This document shows, piece by piece, positions 9,917-21,408 of a DNA stretch of 64,000 bases (position 1 is the first letter of the stretch; each line of letters begins with the position of its first letter). Location of the stretch: assembly GCF_003408705.1 (NCBI RefSeq), contig NZ_QAYL01000027.1:1-64000 (forward strand). Reading direction: 5' to 3'. This DNA comes from Mycobacterium uberis. GTDB lineage: Bacteria > Actinomycetota > Actinomycetes > Mycobacteriales > Mycobacteriaceae. The translations under genes and the position numbers were made by a program. Under the pieces are notes generated by a model, which was not told the DNA's origin, searched no databases, and saw nothing but the letters and a program-made list of their open reading frames with translations.

Positions 9917-11575
9917 TTGGAGACGGTGCGCAGCGTCATGATCCAGTCGACTGCCGACAACGAACATTGCCACCATGACCTTGTCGCGCAGCAGTATCAG
10001 CGGTTTGTCGACCACAGCCTCAACATGACCTGCGTGCACGAGAACGGCCGGGTGACCTATCTCAATCCGGCTGGGGTTAAGTGGATGGCCGCAGAGTCGC
10101 CCGAGCAGATCATCGGCCACCCGCTCACCGAGTTCGTCCACCCCGATTCCGTTCCGGCAATGATGTCCCGCATTGCGACCCTGCGCGAGGTTGGCGACGC
10201 GTCTCAGCCATCGGAGGCGGTGCTACTGCGCCTTGACGGCACTACGCTTGACGTTGAAGCGGTATCAGTGCTCGTTATATGGGAAGGAAAACCTGCCTAC
10301 CAGGTCATCTTTCGAGACTTGACTACCCAGAAAGCCGCGGAAGAAACGCTGCGCTTCCAAGCGGCTTTGGTAAACCATGTCAGTGACGCCATCATCGCCA
10401 CCACGTCGACCGGCATTGTAACCAGTTGGAACCCGGCCGCGGAGGCCATTTACCGTCGCTCCGCAGCAGACGCCCTAGGCATGTCGATTGGTGAAGCTGT
10501 TGGCGCACCGCTAGATCCGCCCGCCATTATAGCTGAGGGTGGGGTGCTATGCACTACCCAATACGCCTCGGATGGCTTGGCGCTGGCCGTGCGGGTATCT
10601 GCCGCTGCGATGGATAGCGGCTTCGTGCTGGTGTGCAGCGATCACACCGCATTGCTCCGCGTCGAGCGCCGCTTCCAAACTGTCGTTGCGTCATTGGAGG
10701 AAGGAGTCATCGTTCTGGGCGGCGACGGCTACGTCGAATCAGTGAATCCTGCAGCCCTGCGCATCCTTGGCGTCAGTGATCGAAGCGTTCTTGACGACCC
10801 CGTCCGACGCGCAGCAATGCTTCCGCTGTATGATGCCGAAGGCCAACCGATTGACAGCAATCGGGGGCCTGTCCGCGAGTTCTTGCGGACCGGTACACCC
10901 CAAACTGGCTTCATCGTCGGTATCAATCGTCCCAGCGACGGGACACGAATTTGGTTGTCGGCCAATAGCATACCGCTCAATCCCGTAGATCCCGAAGACG
11001 CGGCTTTGCTGATTTCCTTCACCGACGTCACAGCAGACCGTCAAGCCAGCCAATACCTAGCCCATCAAGCGGCCCACGACACGCTGACCGGACTGCCTAA
11101 CCGGGCATCTATTCTTGCCCGCATCGATAAACAGCGTCGCTGTGGCACCCCTGACCAGTTGCTGGCAGCGGTGCTATTTATTGACCTGGATAATTTCAAG
11201 GCTATCAACGATTCACTGGGGCACGACATCGGCGACGTGGTGCTGCAGACTGCGGCGCAACGGTTACGGGCGGGACTGCGGCCGCGTGACGTGGTGGGTC
11301 GATTCGGAGGTGACGAGTTCGTCGCTCTGATCCTGGGGACGATCACCCATGCTGAATTGAGCAAAGTCGCAAATAGGATGCACGCAGCACTATCTGAATC
11401 AACCTGTGTCGCTGATGCCGTGCTCCATCTCCGCGCAAGTATCGGCATCGTTGTGATCGAAGGCGACGACCCGCGCGACATAGGTCAGATCCTACGCGAC
11501 GCCGACACAGCGATGTATCGAGCGAAGCTCTCTGGTGAAGGGACCAGCTACTACACCGACGTGCTTCGTCAGTGA
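9917..11575 (+). CDS. Diguanylate cyclase with three PAS domains (PAS-PAS-PAS-GGDEF)
   Basis: About 552 aa from TTG 9917; in-frame GTG 9926 and ATG 9938 are also possible. AGGAAG just before 9917 favours TTG. Three PAS sensor modules lie at roughly residues 25-140, 145-245 and 250-380 (NPAGVKWMAAES, SWNPAAEAIYRRS, SVNPAALRILGVS). The cyclase domain follows from LAHQAAHDTLTGLPNRAS. The active-site loop is canonical (RFGGDEFVAL) and an RxxD inhibitory site (RPRD) lies five residues before GGDEF, so product feedback is expected. No EAL domain is present. It would convert 2 GTP to c-di-GMP in response to a cytosolic cue; no membrane segment is seen. It resembles M. leprae ML1419c, which has no clear Mtb counterpart. 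Confidence 0.9.
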   Translation: METVRSVMIQSTADNEHCHHDLVAQQYQRFVDHSLNMTCVHENGRVTYLNPAGVKWMAAESPEQIIGHPLTEFVHPDSVPAMMSRIATLREVGDASQPSEAVLLRLDGTTLDVEAVSVLVIWEGKPAYQVIFRDLTTQKAAEETLRFQAALVNHVSDAIIATTSTGIVTSWNPAAEAIYRRSAADALGMSIGEAVGAPLDPPAIIAEGGVLCTTQYASDGLALAVRVSAAAMDSGFVLVCSDHTALLRVERRFQTVVASLEEGVIVLGGDGYVESVNPAALRILGVSDRSVLDDPVRRAAMLPLYDAEGQPIDSNRGPVREFLRTGTPQTGFIVGINRPSDGTRIWLSANSIPLNPVDPEDAALLISFTDVTADRQASQYLAHQAAHDTLTGLPNRASILARIDKQRRCGTPDQLLAAVLFIDLDNFKAINDSLGHDIGDVVLQTAAQRLRAGLRPRDVVGRFGGDEFVALILGTITHAELSKVANRMHAALSESTCVADAVLHLRASIGIVVIEGDDPRDIGQILRDADTAMYRAKLSGEGTSYYTDVLRQ

Positions 11576-14381
11576 CCTAGCTGAACGGCATCCGAAGACC
11601 GGCACTGTTGTTTGCAAGTTCCGAAGCCATTTTTCTGGGCTTGGTTAATTATGATCGACTATCGCACCGTGGTGTCGCAAATAGGGGCGAGGCTCTGGGA
11701 GTGGGGCGGAGCTTCCTGCAAAAGCAAATAGATGAGGAGAGTAAAGGGTGGTCGACTGCAGCCCGTCCGTACCGACTAACCAGGATGGGCTGCTTAAGCT
11801 TTCACCTAACGCAAACCATTCATTAAGCACGACAGATGCAGCGTTGGATTCCGTGCTTAGCTATCTAGTAGTGGCCCTGTTGGACGGCGCTTGAATCGGT
11901 CTATTGCTAAGAAACACAGGTACTTTCATCAATTCTGGTAATGCCGTCCTGCTAGTCGCATTGCTCTGCAACCGAGCAAAAACTCTCCGGTTTGACGGTG
12001 TACAAATATAAAGAAATAGGGTGTATTTGTTGGTGTACATGGCTTTTACGCCCGGCGAACTGACCTCGCCATGAATCGCACCCTGATGATAACGTGTCCA
12101 TATGGAAGCGGAACATGTAGCATGAAAGCCGGGTTAATTCCTCAACCATGTCTGTGACCGCCCGGAGCCTGGCTGACTATCAACTCAACGCGTTGTATCA
12201 ATAACCCTCTTTTTGTAGTGTGACCACAAGTAAATTCGTCATAGTGACGTATCTCTATGGGTAACTTTAATAAGGCGCCAAAGAAGGCGGATGAGCGGCT
12301 GATTGCCGGCTATAAGCTAGCGTACTGGGACATTCTCAAGGTTTCACGTAACATCTGAACCATTTATTAAGTGATTAAACTGTATAACAACCTCACCGTA
12401 TTGATAACCGACACGAACAGTCCATTCGAAGAGTGGGTACCTGAAATCGGCGATGTAACATGCTCAAACTGACTAATCATCAATGTTGGCAAACTCTTTC
12501 AGTCGATACAACTTACATTTCTCCTCTACCGATAACCTATATTATGTCAGGTAACCTACTCTGCTTTCACCTTGACCAGGTCAATGGCTCGGAGTTCTCG
12601 ATAAAGGACGGACATCTAGGCTTGTGGATTAGCAACGGCGACTAGTGACCTGGAACGGTGCCCAAAATCATTACATCTGCGGGCATGTTCTGCACACTGC
12701 TCAGGAACAGACTACGCTCGTCTGGCCTGAGCCGTTCACCGAACAGAACAAGGTCGATCTTCGGTTTGTTTTGGTTCCCAGCGGCACTGACTCTCACATC
12801 TTCCACTTCTATTTGTGGAGATCGAAGCAGAACAGGACGTTTAAGAACCTGAGCCCCTCCTGCAAGGAACTCTTTGTACCATGCATCTCCCACACGGCTA
12901 GACCAACTGAGCAGCACCATCGGAGCGCAGTCATTATGACTCGTTCAATGCGATCTGCACTAAGAGACCGGGCGCATCTCTAAATACCACAGGCATTGCA
13001 ATTCAAGATCTGCATACTTCGCAAACAACATCTGCAGCACCAATACACTCACCAAATCCCCATCCGCAGCATATTCATGAGCCTAAAAGTGTTGCCGAAC
13101 AGCTAACGTTACCATTTGTCACCTTACAACACCGACACAATCTAGAGTCACCGCGCCCGTATCTGAATTCCGCTGTACTTTTACCTCGTGGAGGTCGAGT
13201 TCGCATGAAGTTACGTGTCGATAGTCAGCAGCCACCTGTGCTAGGAAAAGCTGTGATGTCACCACCAGCTTTAGCTTGCTCTTAAGTCGGGGTGCCGGAT
13301 GGCAGGAGTGGACGTGAACATGAGAAACGATCGACCCGGCCTACCTGACCGCCCCAGGTTAGGAATGCAGCTGACACGCCACAAACCATTTCCGATTTCC
13401 CGTGGACCACGCGTCGAAGGCACAGGCCCGACGATGCTGGCACGCAATCTACGCACCGCATTATCGAGTATACGCGGTTTCCATTTCGGAGTCATTAGAT
13501 CGCTAGTTATAGCAGCTATCACAACAGTCAGCTCAGTCAAACCCGTTCTCAAAAAGTCGGGTTGATCCAGATCGCTTTGATCCAACTTCTTACTTAAGGA
13601 TTTTGCTGCAACGCGTAAGACAAGTACATGCTCACACAAGCCCATCCGCGCGCATCATTGTTGGATAACGTATGTATAAACTACCTGGCGAGATCTTGAT
13701 TACCTGGTTGGTTGCCAGAACATGGGCGTCGGAAAAGTCGTCCCCATGCAGAGCCTAGAGCACCTGCTGACCAGGTTCACATCTCAAATCGCGTCAAGTG
13801 AAGCTTGTTCGTTGGGCTGCGTATAGACGATCCATTTGTTCTGCGGCTTAACGACTTCACCGCCGGCCGAATTGGCCCTCTAGTGCTTTCTTCAGCTTTG
13901 TCAGCGTCCAGACCGTTATTTCGAACACCGGTCGGTCGATATATTAGGCTGTGTTAGCAACTCCGTTATGGCGGTCACTTCGTTCCTGGTGAACGTAAAT
14001 ATCGTCGCTGTAATATCCGCCACGACAACATCGTAAACTCATGAGACACGCGGGTAAGCATTTGCCAGTATGCGATCGCCGAAAATTCACTCGGGGATCT
14101 TGGCGAGCAGTTAAAGTGCCTTGTGACATAAACTGCATACGCTTGAGTACTAGTGCCCTGTTGATACAGTTCGGCGAGTGGCCTCACCTGAGCATTGTGA
14201 GTGCACTGCATGCACGCAGAAAACCGAGATAAGTCAGCGCCTTGTCTGGTGTTGTCACGTGACGCTGCGATCCCCCAGCTTCGATGTATACTTCCTGCTC
14301 CAGGCGCTGCGACGCAAGTGAAGGGTTATCGTCAAAAGCTACTATGCTTCACTGAGTTTGGCATAGATCAACGGAATCTCC
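11576..14381. other. Decayed region, 2.8 kb without recognisable genes
   Basis: No stretch could be assigned. A minus-strand frame at 12642-12920 (92 codons) overlaps a plus-strand frame of similar length, and neither resembles a family. A + strand stretch at 12257-12355 (MGNFNKAPKKADERLIAGYKL) has protein-like composition but ends at a stop. No insertion sequence or RNA gene was recognised. Confidence 0.5.
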
Positions 14382-14387
14382 AAAGCT

Positions 14388-14990
14388 ATGGCTTTGCAAG
14401 GTCGACGTGATCGCCATGTTGTCGGTGTTGTTGGCAATGATGCCCTTACCAGTGGAGTGGCTTGGGAGGGCCTGAACAATCTAGGTGGCTCCGGTAGCCC
14501 GGCTATCATTGTGCTCAACGATAATGGCCGTTCCTATGACCTCGTGACCGGTGCTGTTGCTACTTATCTACGAGGAGTTCCGCCGTAGCGTTAGCACCGG
14601 ACCTAATCTATTAGAGGTTTTGAGTTTTCCTATATCAACCCAATAGAAGGACACGACATCGAGTTGACCTGTTCAGCGTTGCAGTGAACAGCCGCGCTAA
14701 TTAGACCGGTAGTTGTCCATGTTGTTACTGCCAAGGTGTGCGGATATCCGCCGGCCGAGGCCGATGAAGATGACCGCATGCATACCTGCGACGTGATCAA
14801 CATAGCGGCCAGCCGTCCGACCAAAACCAGTCCGCTAGGCTGAATCGACATTTTCGAGCAAGATGTTGTCGGCATGACCGCGACGATGCCCTTGCCAGTA
14901 AGCGTTAGCATTCTATTATATAAATATCGCGATCAGCTATTCGACTCACGTATTGCCAGTATTGCCGCACAATACTTATTAGCCTGTGGC
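14388..14990 (+). pseudogene. 1-deoxy-D-xylulose-5-phosphate synthase (dxs) remnant
   Basis: The frame from 14388 reads GRRDRHVVGVVGNDALTSGV then WEGLNNLGGSGSPAIIVLND and NGRSY, the thiamine-diphosphate-binding region of DXS with G-D-G changed to G-N-D. After a gap, VVVHVVTAKVCGYPPAEADE and DRMHTCDVINIA match the next conserved DXS segment at about 14710-14810. VVGMTATMPLPVS and DQLFDSRIAS follow to about 14970. Stops and frame changes separate the pieces; the N-terminal third and most of the C-terminal half are missing. DXS makes the first intermediate of the MEP isoprenoid pathway, so an intact copy must exist elsewhere if that pathway is used. Confidence 0.75.
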
Positions 14991-15936
14991 ACAGGTCTGG
15001 CGAACGAGGGGGCGCATTCGGTAGTTGCACTGTATTACAATTGAGTGCTCCATGAGGGTGAGTCGCCCACTGACCTGAAATACGGTGAAGACCTGGACGA
15101 GGTCGTTAGCGAGTTGTTTCACGCTATAGGCACTCATCGGCTTCTGGCCCGACTTGCCGTGTCCGCGGGATCGTAACGAATCACCCGGACGGTTCCGGCC
15201 TAGCGCCGCAACAAGTAATCGATTTAGTGCGTCCACGACGTTTGACTTACACAAAGCCCATGTAAGAAAACGGCGGTGTGACCAGCGTATCGGAAGCCAC
15301 GGTTGTGCACGCTGAGCTGCACACCATCGCACGTTGTGAGCTCTAATTTATCTTGACGCTAATCGCGCTCGATTAGACTGCGACCAGCTGGCCAATGCTT
15401 GCCGATGACTGAAGGCTGGTCATGCAAAGTAGCAGTAGCGCAACACTTCTCACACATGTGACCCCTGGTTCAGATGTACTGGATCGTTAGTAACACTGCT
15501 GGTATCGACGGTGGTGGCAACGGTCCACGTGTGCGCCGTACGGCACTCCTTTTCCCGAAATCTCGCGATGATCGCGGTTATCCGTCAATGGTCGCGTGGG
15601 TTGACTCGTCGGGATCAGTCAGATAGCTCAATGACCTGTTACCCAGTGTCGAAGGCGTCTAGACCATCATGCGATTCAGCACGGTTGGTGGCCCTCAAGT
15701 TCGGGGACAACCATGTGTGCAAGCTTCTTCACCAAGCAGGCGATTTCGGAAACCGAGTGGTGACTGACGAGACCACCAAAGGTCGCAAGCCAGGTCAGAC
15801 TCGATGGGATCCACGAACATGAGGCCTTTTCGAGCTCAAGGTGTGCTGTGTACATCCTGGTTAATCGTGTCTGGATTGCTTCAGCCTCTTTTCCGGTTAC
15901 TGTGCCGAATAGCAATTTTGGAGGAAGGCCAGCGTT
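14991..15936. other. Decayed region before the redoxin gene
   Basis: About 950 bases. The minus strand at 14979-15332 is open for 117 codons but resembles nothing recognised. No other feature was seen until the GGAGGAAGG ribosome site at 15920-15928 of the next gene. Confidence 0.5.
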
Positions 15937-16506
15937 GTGGGGGCTACTCTGACGGATATGTCCATCAAGTCCACCATGCTCGCCCTCGGCACTCCAGCAC
16001 CCTCGTTTATGCTGCTCGAGCCGGCGTCCGGCACTATGATCAGCCTTGACGAGCTCACGGGTCCAGCGCTTGTCGTCACGTTTCTCTGTAACCATTGCCC
16101 ATACGTCCAGCACGTCGCGGCCGGACTCGCCACACTCGGTCGGGACCTTGCCGAGCAAGGTGCCGCGATGGTCGGTATATCCAGCAATGACGTGATTGCT
16201 TACCCGCAGGACGGACCCGATCAGATGGTCCTGGAGGCCGATCACCACGGCTGGACGTTTCCGTATCTCTTCGACGAGACCCAGGACGTGGCTCGCGCCT
16301 TTTCCGCGGCCTGTACGCCTGATACGTTCGTCTTCGATGGCGAACGTCGGCTTGTCTATCGGGGTCAGCTCGACGATTCCCGCCCGGGAAACGACCTCCC
16401 GGTGACAGCAGCCGATGTCCGGGCGGCGGTCGATGCTGTGCTCGTCGGGCGGCCGGTGAACCCCGACCAGCGGCCGTCGATAGGGTGTGGTATCAAATGG
16501 CGTTGA
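15937..16506 (+). CDS. Thioredoxin-fold redoxin / peroxiredoxin-like protein
   Basis: About 189 aa from GTG 15937, with a strong ribosome site GGAGGAAGG 8 bases upstream. Residues ~15-45 (LGTPAPSFMLLEPASG) are the usual redoxin entry. The active-site segment VVTFLCNHCPYVQHV carries a C-x-x-C pair in the CNHCPYV form seen in the peroxiredoxin-like subfamily. Later TPDTFVFDGERRLVYRGQ is the cis-proline strand and product-side sheet. It would act in the cytosol on thiols or peroxides; substrate unknown. The gene is intact between decayed DNA and the convergent cdh gene, which argues for selection. Confidence 0.8.
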   Translation: MGATLTDMSIKSTMLALGTPAPSFMLLEPASGTMISLDELTGPALVVTFLCNHCPYVQHVAAGLATLGRDLAEQGAAMVGISSNDVIAYPQDGPDQMVLEADHHGWTFPYLFDETQDVARAFSAACTPDTFVFDGERRLVYRGQLDDSRPGNDLPVTAADVRAAVDAVLVGRPVNPDQRPSIGCGIKWR

Positions 16507-16614
16507 GCAGGCACCCTGGTTAGGTGTCGGCGCCGAATAGGTTTGTGCGACGGTCTCTTTGCCTGTCGCTTTCACCCCAGCCCCCTCGCGTGGTAACCGA
16601 ATGGTATCGCTCGA

Positions 16615-17484
16615 TCAGCTCCTGACGATGGAACAGTTGTGGTCCTGAAGCTCCTCGGCTGCGATGGGTCGGTCTTTAGTTCCCTCGGCCACTAGCAACA
16701 AGAATTGGTCCGGTGCAATGTTTGCAATCGCAACCGACGCGTGATCTATCGTATTGCCGTCAGTGGTTACCTTCGCGTAGACGTCTTGGAACAGATTCCT
16801 GGACTCGAACGTATTCCTGTTAACCTCTCGTGCTTGGTAAGTGTGATCCTGTAGATTGGCAGGAAGTGACTTCCAGTCAACATACTCAACCAAATTAACA
16901 TGCTTAAGGCTCTCCGCTGTTGCCGGTGACGCACACGATATGTGGATGTGCAGTTGCTCCTGAGTACGTGCGTTCTTTGGGTTAACTGCAAGTAATATTC
17001 CGGGCTCGGGCAGTGAGTTATTTAGGCGCGAGCTGACGAAAGCTCTAGCAGCCCACGCGTCGTAAAGGTAGTTGGGGCTGGCGGGCTCCTGCAAGGCCGG
17101 GTCTTCAATTCCCGTGACACGAGCAAGCGGGACTAAAAGGTACTGGTTCGGATCGTAGCTTGCTTTAAATAAAGCCGTTCCAGCCTTTTCATCGACCAGT
17201 GTGCAAGGAGCATAAGCACCAGTACGTTGATAGCCGAGTTCGCAACGTTCGTGCACAATTTTCCACAATGCATCGCGGCTGGCTGCAAGCGGATTATTGG
17301 GCGGCATCGGCTCGGCCGTAGCAGTTGATGCACCAGTCAACGTGGCGATGGCAACGCATGTTAAGATGTTTTGACATAACAGTCGACCGCTATTCTCCAG
17401 TTTGGTGCCGAAAGCGCTCAGCGCTAACCAACGGGGGCCGAATGTAGTGCGAGTCGTTTGTTTCACTATGTCGTGTCGCTCCAT
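16615..17484 (-). CDS. cdh: CDP-diacylglycerol pyrophosphatase (Rv2289-like)
   Basis: About 289 aa from the upstream ATG, against about 260 in Mtb, so a later start is possible. A hydrophobic segment near residues 35-57 ([20 protein letters not shown], then ATA) looks like a signal peptide or N-terminal anchor. The body is very close to Mtb Cdh: [56 protein letters not shown] (H-x-H-x motif of the HIT-like Cdh fold) and a C-terminal [10 protein letters not shown]. The enzyme hydrolyses CDP-diacylglycerol to phosphatidate and CMP at the membrane. The gene is convergent with the redoxin gene. No lesion is visible. Confidence 0.88.
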   Translation of the reverse strand: MERHDIVKQTTRTTFGPRWLALSAFGTKLENSGRLLCQNILTCVAIATLTGASTATAEPMPPNNPLAASRDALWKIVHERCELGYQRTGAYAPCTLVDEKAGTALFKASYDPNQYLLVPLARVTGIEDPALQEPASPNYLYDAWAARAFVSSRLNNSLPEPGILLAVNPKNARTQEQLHIHISCASPATAESLKHVNLVEYVDWKSLPANLQDHTYQAREVNRNTFESRNLFQDVYAKVTTDGNTIDHASVAIANIAPDQFLLLVAEGTKDRPIAAEELQDHNCSIVRS

Positions 17485-17622
17485 TCGCAGTAACGCCGCT
17501 AAGCTGCCTGGGCAAAATCAGTTGTCTGCCTTGGCCATCTTGTATAACGACGCTACCCTTGCCGATCCTCACGAACGAGGACACGGGGCGGCTCGTGGAC
17601 CGATAGAAGGGCTGCATCCCCC

Positions 17623-18200
17623 ATGGCGGTCAACGCGCTTACCCACCACGTCGCCGCGAAGCTGAGTGAAGTCATCGCATGTGGCAAGACTCCCATTCGC
17701 CATCTACGGTGTAATTCCTATCGCTGGCGTCCAACTGTGCTATTACACAACGCTGTCTTACATTTGTCAGTCGACGTTGCGTTGCTACTTGAGTATCTGT
17801 CACCGGTGCTGGTCGTCGGACAGGTGTGGACTTCCACCCGTAAACGGCTCAAAACGACCACTCTCGTTGGTGCCACATTGCGCGCTCGCAGGTGCGAGTA
17901 TCGTGCTCAACATCTCCTCCGAAGCCAAGGCTGACATCGTCCACGTGGTGTGGGCACTTGGCGCCACGATACGTGGAGTTTGTTATTTCCTAATTCTCCT
18001 ACCAGGTGTCAGCTGGCGATGACGATCTCGATTCCTTGACGTTAGACGTCGGCGGATTGGTCATCGGTGCTATTACTGTTGCCCTGCTTGGTATGTGCGG
18101 CGTCTTCTCAGTGACTTTTACCACCAACGACACTTTCGCCGCCGACCACACCACATCCCTTGTGGTGCCCTGTCGTGGCATTCGGCATAGTCACCACCGC
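17623..18200 (+). pseudogene. EamA/DMT-family transporter remnant
   Basis: Pieces of a drug/metabolite transporter are spread over frames: LLLEYLSPVLVVGQVW, TRKRLKTTTLVGATL, IVHVVWALGATIRGVCYFLI and, in a further frame, GGLVIGAITVALLGMCGVFS ending near AADHTTSLVVP. The order matches the C-terminal half of an EamA protein, and at least three frameshifts separate the pieces. No functional transporter can be made. Confidence 0.7.
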
Positions 18201-18264
18201 AAAGGCTAAAGCTTTGAGAAATAGCATAGGCTTTTTATGGAGTAGCTTATCACGCTGACCAACC

Positions 18265-18735
18265 CTCACTGGCTTGTCAGTCGCGAAATGACCTCCTGGA
18301 CAGCCCGGATGCGCAGCTCTAGGCGGTTAGCTGGGGTATCAATAAGCTTGTAACCGAATCTGCTGTAACTTTGCTCGTAGATTCGCTCGAACTCCAGTGC
18401 GTCGGTCGGCGTCGATATGCTCGAGCTTCGCCGATAAAGCCTTAAAGATCAGCATGCCAAGGTAGACAGTAAATGTATAGGTACATGCCGGCGATTGGTC
18501 GAGGACCTGCACACTACCGATGGTTGCGTTGGCGTCGCGCTTGCATTGACACTGTAAGCCGACGATGCCGTGGATGAACGACGCTTGGGTCCACGGCCCT
18601 ATATCCGCATGCCGGCCTAGCTATGATCTCTAGTCGTCTTCTCACCAGCAATCGTGTAGCCTATTTGCCCTAAACTCCGCAGGATCGACGTCTTGCCCGA
18701 ACCAGGTTCACGTGTAAAAGTTATACTGTTATGTG
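18265..18735 (-). pseudogene. AAA-type P-loop ATPase (AAA_28-like) remnant
   Basis: Read on the minus strand, the 5' end gives EPGSGKTSILRSLGQIGYTI, a Walker A motif (GSGKTS) in the context used by AAA_28 NTPases. The 3' end gives EFERIYEQSYSRFGYKLIDT then PANRLELRIRAVQEVI, which fits the end of that family. The middle is destroyed by stops and a deletion. Confidence 0.55.
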
Positions 18736-18769
18736 TTCTGGGTTCTGGCTGTCGTGAGAAGCTACCTCA

Positions 18770-19330
18770 CTGTGGGGCATTGGTGGGAGTGAGTAGAAGA
18801 GTCCTATGGAGGATCCGCGGCGCAGATCGTTCAATCCATCGATCCTGCGTGAAGCGGTGGCCAGGCGGCTTTATCACTGAACCGAACATAAGGCGCTGGC
18901 ATGGTCCCGACGAAGCCATCTGGTTAACACCGTCGAGATCGACCCCGAAGTTCGCCGACATCATTCGTTTGGAAGCTGAACAATATGCATTGGACGCGCG
19001 CGTTATTCAAGATGGCGTCTTTACAGCGATGGAAGGTGTTTGCGACGAGTATCAACTGGATGGTGATGTCTGAGATGATACCGGACTTTCGGAAGGTATC
19101 CCAGCTGCGCGGCATCTTTGAACTTGTTGCCGAGTACCGGGCCTCGGTCGGACACTTGGTGCTCCATAACCTTCTTAGCGCGTTACGGATACGCCCTCGA
19201 ACGCGTTGCCGATGGTTCAGCTCATGAGTACGAGAAAACCAACTTGCCCGGAGGCGCTTAGCCACCTACAGGCTGATTTTGATGTGTGCACTAACGGCCT
19301 CAATATGTTCGATGTTGAGCGCGACGAATG
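18770..19330 (+). pseudogene. Unidentified gene remnant
   Basis: Protein-like segments occur in two or three + frames: RWHGPDEAIWLTPSRSTPKF, IIRLEAEQYALDARVIQDGV, then MIPDFRKVSQLRGIFELVAE and SHLQADFDVCTNGLNMF. The composition and length suggest one decayed gene, but I do not recognise the family. Confidence 0.35.
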
Positions 19331-20640
19331 TCCGATCAAGTTACGCTAGCGCATCTACCAGAAAACCAACCTACCGCCAGAGCCAAGGCTAGAGCGCCTA
19401 GCTGCGGCGCCGGGGTCGTTGAAGTGAACTATCTCCTTGTGGTACCGATTGCCATCGGTTGCATGCCACTGGGAGATCAATGCAAATCATGCCTGCCGGA
19501 AATGTACTACAATAGATAGCGCGCGCTAGCTGCAGGGTTGAGCATCAAAATCAGCCGTCGTGTTATTCGGCAAAGGGAAGCCAATAGGTGGTTCCGATTA
19601 CGAATTTCAGCCCGATCCACAACGACAGGACCACCAAGTTATGCCACGGCACCGATCCTGTCTGCAACCTGGCTGACCCCCACACCTGGGAGGACAATTG
19701 ACTATAACACCTCCCGAATGCGTACACTCAGCCGGTTCTAGCCAGCTACGATGTTGGCTTCGTGGCAAGCAAGCTCTAGTCTACTCACCGCATGTTGCGT
19801 ATGGCAGCACTGCAGCAACACTATGTGTCGCTGCGCTCTGTGTCTTGCATGGGCGAGCACTAGTTGGTCAATGCGATGGTAGTTTCATATGTGAACCTCT
19901 AGGCGGTTGGTTCCGCTCTTTCTCGCCTGAGGACACCTGTCAATGTCTGAACCGGGCAACTCTTAGGCCAGTGTATTTTCGATCCGGCGCACACCCTGAA
20001 GTTTCGGACGGGATCGGTGTCGACACCTCGTGCGACAGCACGCTGCCAGACTAGGGAAGCAAGGATGGTAGCGCATTGCTGCGCTGCGTTGACGTGCATG
20101 CTGCTAAGCAAGTGGCACCAGCTGGATACGATTGCAGGAAAAACCGCCGTTGTGCTTGACGCATTCGCTACGATTGTCACACTCCTCCCAGACCAACGAA
20201 CTTAACTGTAATTGTTGCTACCCACACCACATGGTCTCAGGTTATCGTTAGCCTAAGATGCCTGATAAACTTGTGATAAAATATTTTGTCATGTTTGAGC
20301 ATTAGCCGTGAATTCAAGATTTACCTGCGCCTCGTTCGCCGGACAACACGGCGTATTCGAGGAGGGAATGCTATCAGTTGGCTATGGAAGATGCGACAGC
20401 GCAAGAGATTTCTAGTCGCAAATAGTAGTCACATCTTCGACATCGACATGGTTGAATGCACATACGGTGGACGGTCTAGTCTCAACGGACAAGGAGGACA
20501 ACCGCACTCCATACCCTACTACCAAGGTGACGTAGATCGGGTTGGGATAACCCGACAAGCAGGCACATAAATGTCGGCAATCGATGGAATCGGTGAGCCG
20601 CTATAAAGAGCGATTCCACTTCGATTACGTGTCAGCCGAG
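19331..20640. other. Decayed region, possible cutinase fragment
   Basis: Mostly uninterpretable. At about 19540-19700 the + strand reads KSAVVLFGKGKPIGGSD and, in another frame, SPIHNDRTTKLCHGTDPVCN followed by LADPHTW. The second has the cysteine-containing C-x-x-x-D-P-V-C pattern near the active site of cutinase-family serine esterases, so this may be a cutinase-like remnant. The rest shows no recognisable gene. Confidence 0.35.
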
Positions 20641-20689
20641 GTTTTCGAAATAGGGTGATTCGTTCTTGGACGCTAACTTGAACGACGCA

Positions 20690-21370
20690 TTCTGCAACAT
20701 GCCGACCATCTTCTTATTCACCATTTTCTTGAGGCCTGGATCGGTGAAGTCGCGCATACGCCACGGCGACTTCGGGTCGTGTGATCACCTCTTATAGCGC
20801 GACGACATCAAGGTCATCGAGGTACATCACCAGGCCCTCGGTGAGCACCAGCGCTTTCGCATCGCTGTCCAGCGCTTCGTTGAAGAACTCATCGCGTGCG
20901 TACGAGTCGGGCCAGGTCGACCGCAGGCCAGATCACTTGGCATAGCGGTTTCTGGTCGGCAAACAGATGGGCCTTCTCCGTGAGCAACTTCGATAGATCC
21001 ACCTCGACCCAGGTGAAGCAAGCTGGAAAGCTCAAATTATGCGGTCGTGTATCCAAGCTAGCGGCCAAGTTTAACATTCAGTCACAGTCGTCGGCGATCG
21101 TTTCGGCAATGGCGTTATCGATGATCTTCATGCGCGCAACGAGCCACCAGCCGTTGCGACGCATCCGTGTAACTCTGGCGACGATGGCACTTCCCTGTTC
21201 ACTGGTAAGGCGTTTAGCAAGCGGATCATTGAACAACGCATCTTGACATTCCGAATCGGCTGATCGATACAACGCCGTCCAGCGAACCAATCCAACTCGA
21301 GGTCGACGATCCTGTATGCATCGAATGTCAGGAAAGAGCGAATCGCATTCCAACAAAGGCTAATCCAGAA
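20690..21370 (-). pseudogene. S-adenosylmethionine-dependent methyltransferase (mycobacterial TIGR00027-type) remnant
   Basis: On the minus strand: CQDALFNDPLAKRLTSEQGS then MRRNGWWLVARMKIIDNAIA, next (other frame) LNLAASLDTRPHNLSFPACF and VEVDLSKLL, then KALVLTEGLVMYLDDLDVV towards 20825. This is the order of the large mycobacterial family of putative class I methyltransferases. Several frameshifts and at least one internal stop separate the parts. Confidence 0.7.
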
Positions 21371-21408
21371 GGAACTTGAATCTCGAGGTGTCAAACATGC
21401 GCGTCAAC

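Noticed and set aside
12642-12983. Two overlapping frames on opposite strands (92 and 112 codons) as genes.
   Set aside because: Neither has a recognisable family or a convincing ribosome site, and they overlap almost completely.
14979-15332. A 117-codon minus-strand frame considered as a transposase fragment.
   Set aside because: No catalytic motif or inverted repeats were found, and the wording does not match any transposase family I know.
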